NCBI GenBank assembly: GCA_021797415.1
Contig: JAJZZT010000271.1
Location: 1 to 5,219 of the forward strand
Origin: Bacillota bacterium
Lineage (GTDB): Bacteria > Bacillota > Bacilli > Alicyclobacillales > SLC66
Length of the DNA stretch: 5,219 bases
Direction of reading: 5' to 3'
The notes under the pieces are model-generated. The model was not told the DNA's origin. It saw nothing but the letters and a program-made list of their open reading frames with translations, and did no database searches. Shown here in pieces: positions 4,150 through 5,219 of the stretch (position 1 is its first letter; each line of letters starts with the position of its first letter). The position numbers were made by a program, and so were the translations under genes.

Positions 4150-4896
4150 TTGGTGGCTGCCATTGTGGCGATGCTGTCCCTGGCTGTTCAGGAATCTGTG
4201 ACACTGGTGTCGTATGTGAAAAACCAGGCGTTTCCACAACCGTTGAACGAAGTCGAGGAGCGGGACTGTCTCGCGCGGGTGCAGCAGGGGGACGAGCGGG
4301 CGTATCATTCGCTTGTTGAGCACAATCTTCGTCTCGTGGCGTTTATTGCAAAAAAATTCCGCGACTCGGGCGTGGACGAGGAGGACATGATTTCGCTCGG
4401 TACGATCGGCTTGATCAAGGCGGTGAAGAGCTTCCGTCCCGACGCCGGAACGAAGTTCGCCACATATGCCGCGCGCTGCATCGAGAACGAGATGCTGATG
4501 CACCTGCGCACGCGCAAGAAGCACAACCGGGATGTGTCGATGGACGAAACGATCGGCACGGACAAGGAGGGGAATGATCTCACGTTGCGGGATGTGCTCG
4601 GTTCGGACCCGGATGAACTGGAGCGTTTCGTCGGCGAACGCATTGAGCGGGAGAGACTGCGCGCGCTGCTGCATGTGCTGGACCAGCGCGAGCGAAGGGT
4701 GTTGTGCCTGCGATACGGACTCGTGGATGGCATCGAGTGGACACAACACCAAATCGCCGATAAAATGGGAATCTCGCGTTCCTATGTCTCGCGCATTGAG
4801 GCAAGGGCCCTGACGAAGCTGCAGCACGCGCTGCACCCCCGCCCCAAAAGCGCTCCGCGCGGAGCGGTGAAACCCGTGGCGCCGCGCGCGCGTTAG
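4150..4896 (+). CDS. sigK: Sporulation sigma factor sigma-K, uninterrupted, with pro-sequence
   Basis: Late mother-cell RNA polymerase sigma factor, made as an inactive membrane-associated precursor and cleaved by SpoIVFB. It has 248 residues against about 241 in B. subtilis. Residues 1-20 form the hydrophobic pro-sequence; L-V-S-Y-V-K-N at 19-25 matches the processing region, where cleavage falls around residues 20-22. A-F-P-Q-P-L follows at 27-32, then sigma region 2 at about 57-125 (E-H-N-L-R-L-V-A; D-M-I-S-L-G-T-I-G-L-I-K; F-A-T-Y-A-A-R-C-I-E-N-E), I-G-T-D-K-E-G-N-D at 135-143, and region 4 at about 166-228 with the helix-turn-helix near 198-221 (S-R-S-Y-V-S-R-I-E). Residues 229-248 form a basic, proline-rich tail unlike that of B. 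subtilis. The gene is unbroken, with no skin-type insertion. The pro-sequence separates it from sigma-E, whose pro-peptide differs, and from SigF/SigG. Its stop overlaps that of the convergent lysozyme gene. Confidence 0.94.
   Translation: MVAAIVAMLSLAVQESVTLVSYVKNQAFPQPLNEVEERDCLARVQQGDERAYHSLVEHNLRLVAFIAKKFRDSGVDEEDMISLGTIGLIKAVKSFRPDAGTKFATYAARCIENEMLMHLRTRKKHNRDVSMDETIGTDKEGNDLTLRDVLGSDPDELERFVGERIERERLRALLHVLDQRERRVLCLRYGLVDGIEWTQHQIADKMGISRSYVSRIEARALTKLQHALHPRPKSAPRGAVKPVAPRAR
4851..4866 (-). terminator. Perfect 16-bp palindrome inside the sigK 3' end, possible terminator of the reverse gene
   Basis: CGCTCCGC (4851-4858) is followed by its exact reverse complement (4859-4866). As RNA it can form a 6-bp GC stem with a 4-base loop. 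Read on the - strand, 26 bases past the lysozyme stop, it is followed by CTTTT. That resembles a short intrinsic terminator for the convergent gene embedded in sigK codons 235-239. On the + strand no T-run follows. The T-tract is short and GC palindromes are frequent in this genome, so support is modest. Confidence 0.35.
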
Positions 4897-5219
4897 GAGA
4901 GTTTCAGTTGATTGCCGTCGAATCCGCCGTAGCCTGCGACGGTGAGATCGGTTGCGTATTGCAATACGGTCCAGTCGTTCCATCCGCCAAATGGCGCGGG
5001 GCAGCAACTGGCGCCGTTCGGCTCGGCCGCCCACAGTGGATGGGTGGAGAAACTTGCCGGATTTCCGAGCAGATTGACCCAGGTGTGTCGATTGGTGTAG
5101 ACGCCTGCCGACTGTGCCGGTCCGACCCGGCAAAGCTCTGCGAGCTTGCTCATGAATGACGTGACGGTATCGACAGACGGAGTTCCGGTTGAGGATGTCC
5201 CGTTCGGCTCTTCGACATC
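4893..5219 (-). CDS. GH25-like lysozyme domain, C-terminal part (5' end outside window)
   Basis: The frame is open from the window edge to a TAA at 4895-4893, giving about 108 residues; the internal Met at 5153 is not needed as a start. The first visible residues, D-V-E-E-P-N-G, fit the D-x-E catalytic strand of glycoside hydrolase family 25 (N-acetylmuramidase). Then come a helix (F-M-S-K-L-A-E-L), A-G-V-Y-T-N at about 40-45 matching the G-I-Y-T-N/S strand, P-L-W-A-A-E, W-T-V-L-Q-Y-A and the ending G-F-D-G-N-Q-L, which parallels the W-x-x-W-Q-Y and V-D-x-N-x-F elements closing GH25 domains. A C-C-P insertion near 77-79 is unusual. The domain ends within a few residues of the stop, so no C-terminal binding domain follows. 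Export signal, start and domain order are outside the window. A role in peptidoglycan hydrolysis, perhaps sporulation-linked given the neighbour, is inference; a DUF1906-type glycosidase is the main alternative. Confidence 0.62.
   Translation of the reverse strand, partial: DVEEPNGTSSTGTPSVDTVTSFMSKLAELCRVGPAQSAGVYTNRHTWVNLLGNPASFSTHPLWAAEPNGASCCPAPFGGWNDWTVLQYATDLTVAGYGGFDGNQLKLS

Noticed and set aside
3990..4319. A + strand frame of 109 codons beginning upstream of sigK
   Set aside because: It covers the candidate sigK promoter and then reads sigK out of frame, has no good ribosome-binding site, and its product has no recognisable features.
3943..5133. A 396-codon open frame on the - strand opposite sigK
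   Set aside because: It is a by-product of high GC and third-position bias: its translation is rich in Arg/His with no family motif, and it runs across sigK and the intergenic region, both of which have strong independent support.
4150..5219. The lysozyme-like gene as a remnant of a prophage or skin element at sigK
   Set aside because: sigK is complete and the lysozyme gene lies after its stop codon in convergent orientation, with no integrase, attachment-site repeat or shift in composition visible.
1..5219. tRNA or rRNA genes, CRISPR arrays, riboswitches, insertion-sequence ends
   Set aside because: I found no cloverleaf-like pattern, no regularly spaced repeats, no T-box or known aptamer core, and no transposase frame; the spacers are short and explained by the hairpins and leaders listed.

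Overview
The window is a piece of chromosome from a high-GC (about 60% by eye), endospore-forming member of the Bacillota. Three things support this: the gene order matches the conserved Bacilli block tmk-yaaQ-yaaR-holB-(yaaT)-yabA-(yabB-yazA)-rsmI-abrB; the abrB gene is the transition-state regulator type; and there is a full-length sigma-K gene with a pro-sequence. High GC together with a Bacillus-type layout suggests an Alicyclobacillaceae-like or related lineage rather than Bacillus itself. That placement is inference.

Layout. 1-308: C-terminal end of thymidylate kinase (tmk). 317-646: the PII-like c-di-AMP receptor yaaQ/darA. 706-1155: a DUF327 protein (yaaR). 1160-1195: an intrinsic-terminator-like hairpin. 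1223-2122: the DNA polymerase III delta-prime subunit (holB). 2189-2503: the replication initiation control protein yabA. 2520-3398: the 16S rRNA 2'-O-ribose methyltransferase rsmI. All of these are on the + strand. A 148-bp convergent spacer with a strong GC hairpin separates rsmI from abrB (3547-3798, - strand). A divergent 351-bp region then leads to sigK (4150-4896, + strand). The sigK stop codon overlaps the stop codon of a convergent, partial gene for a GH25-like lysozyme (4893 to the window edge, - strand).

How the genes relate. The left two thirds is a housekeeping cluster for dTTP supply, clamp loading, control of initiation and ribosome modification, with a second-messenger receptor inside it. 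The right third is developmental: AbrB represses post-exponential genes, and sigma-K drives late mother-cell transcription. The sigK upstream region carries a good match to the sigma-K promoter consensus, suggesting autoregulation.

I see no mobile element, CRISPR array, tRNA or rRNA, and no clearly undescribed system. The points most worth a second look are the absence of yaaT between holB and yabA and of yabB/yazA before rsmI, the lost P-loop in HolB, the four-cysteine C-terminus of AbrB, the sigma-K-type promoter before an unsplit sigK, and the overlapping stop codons at the sigK/lysozyme junction.
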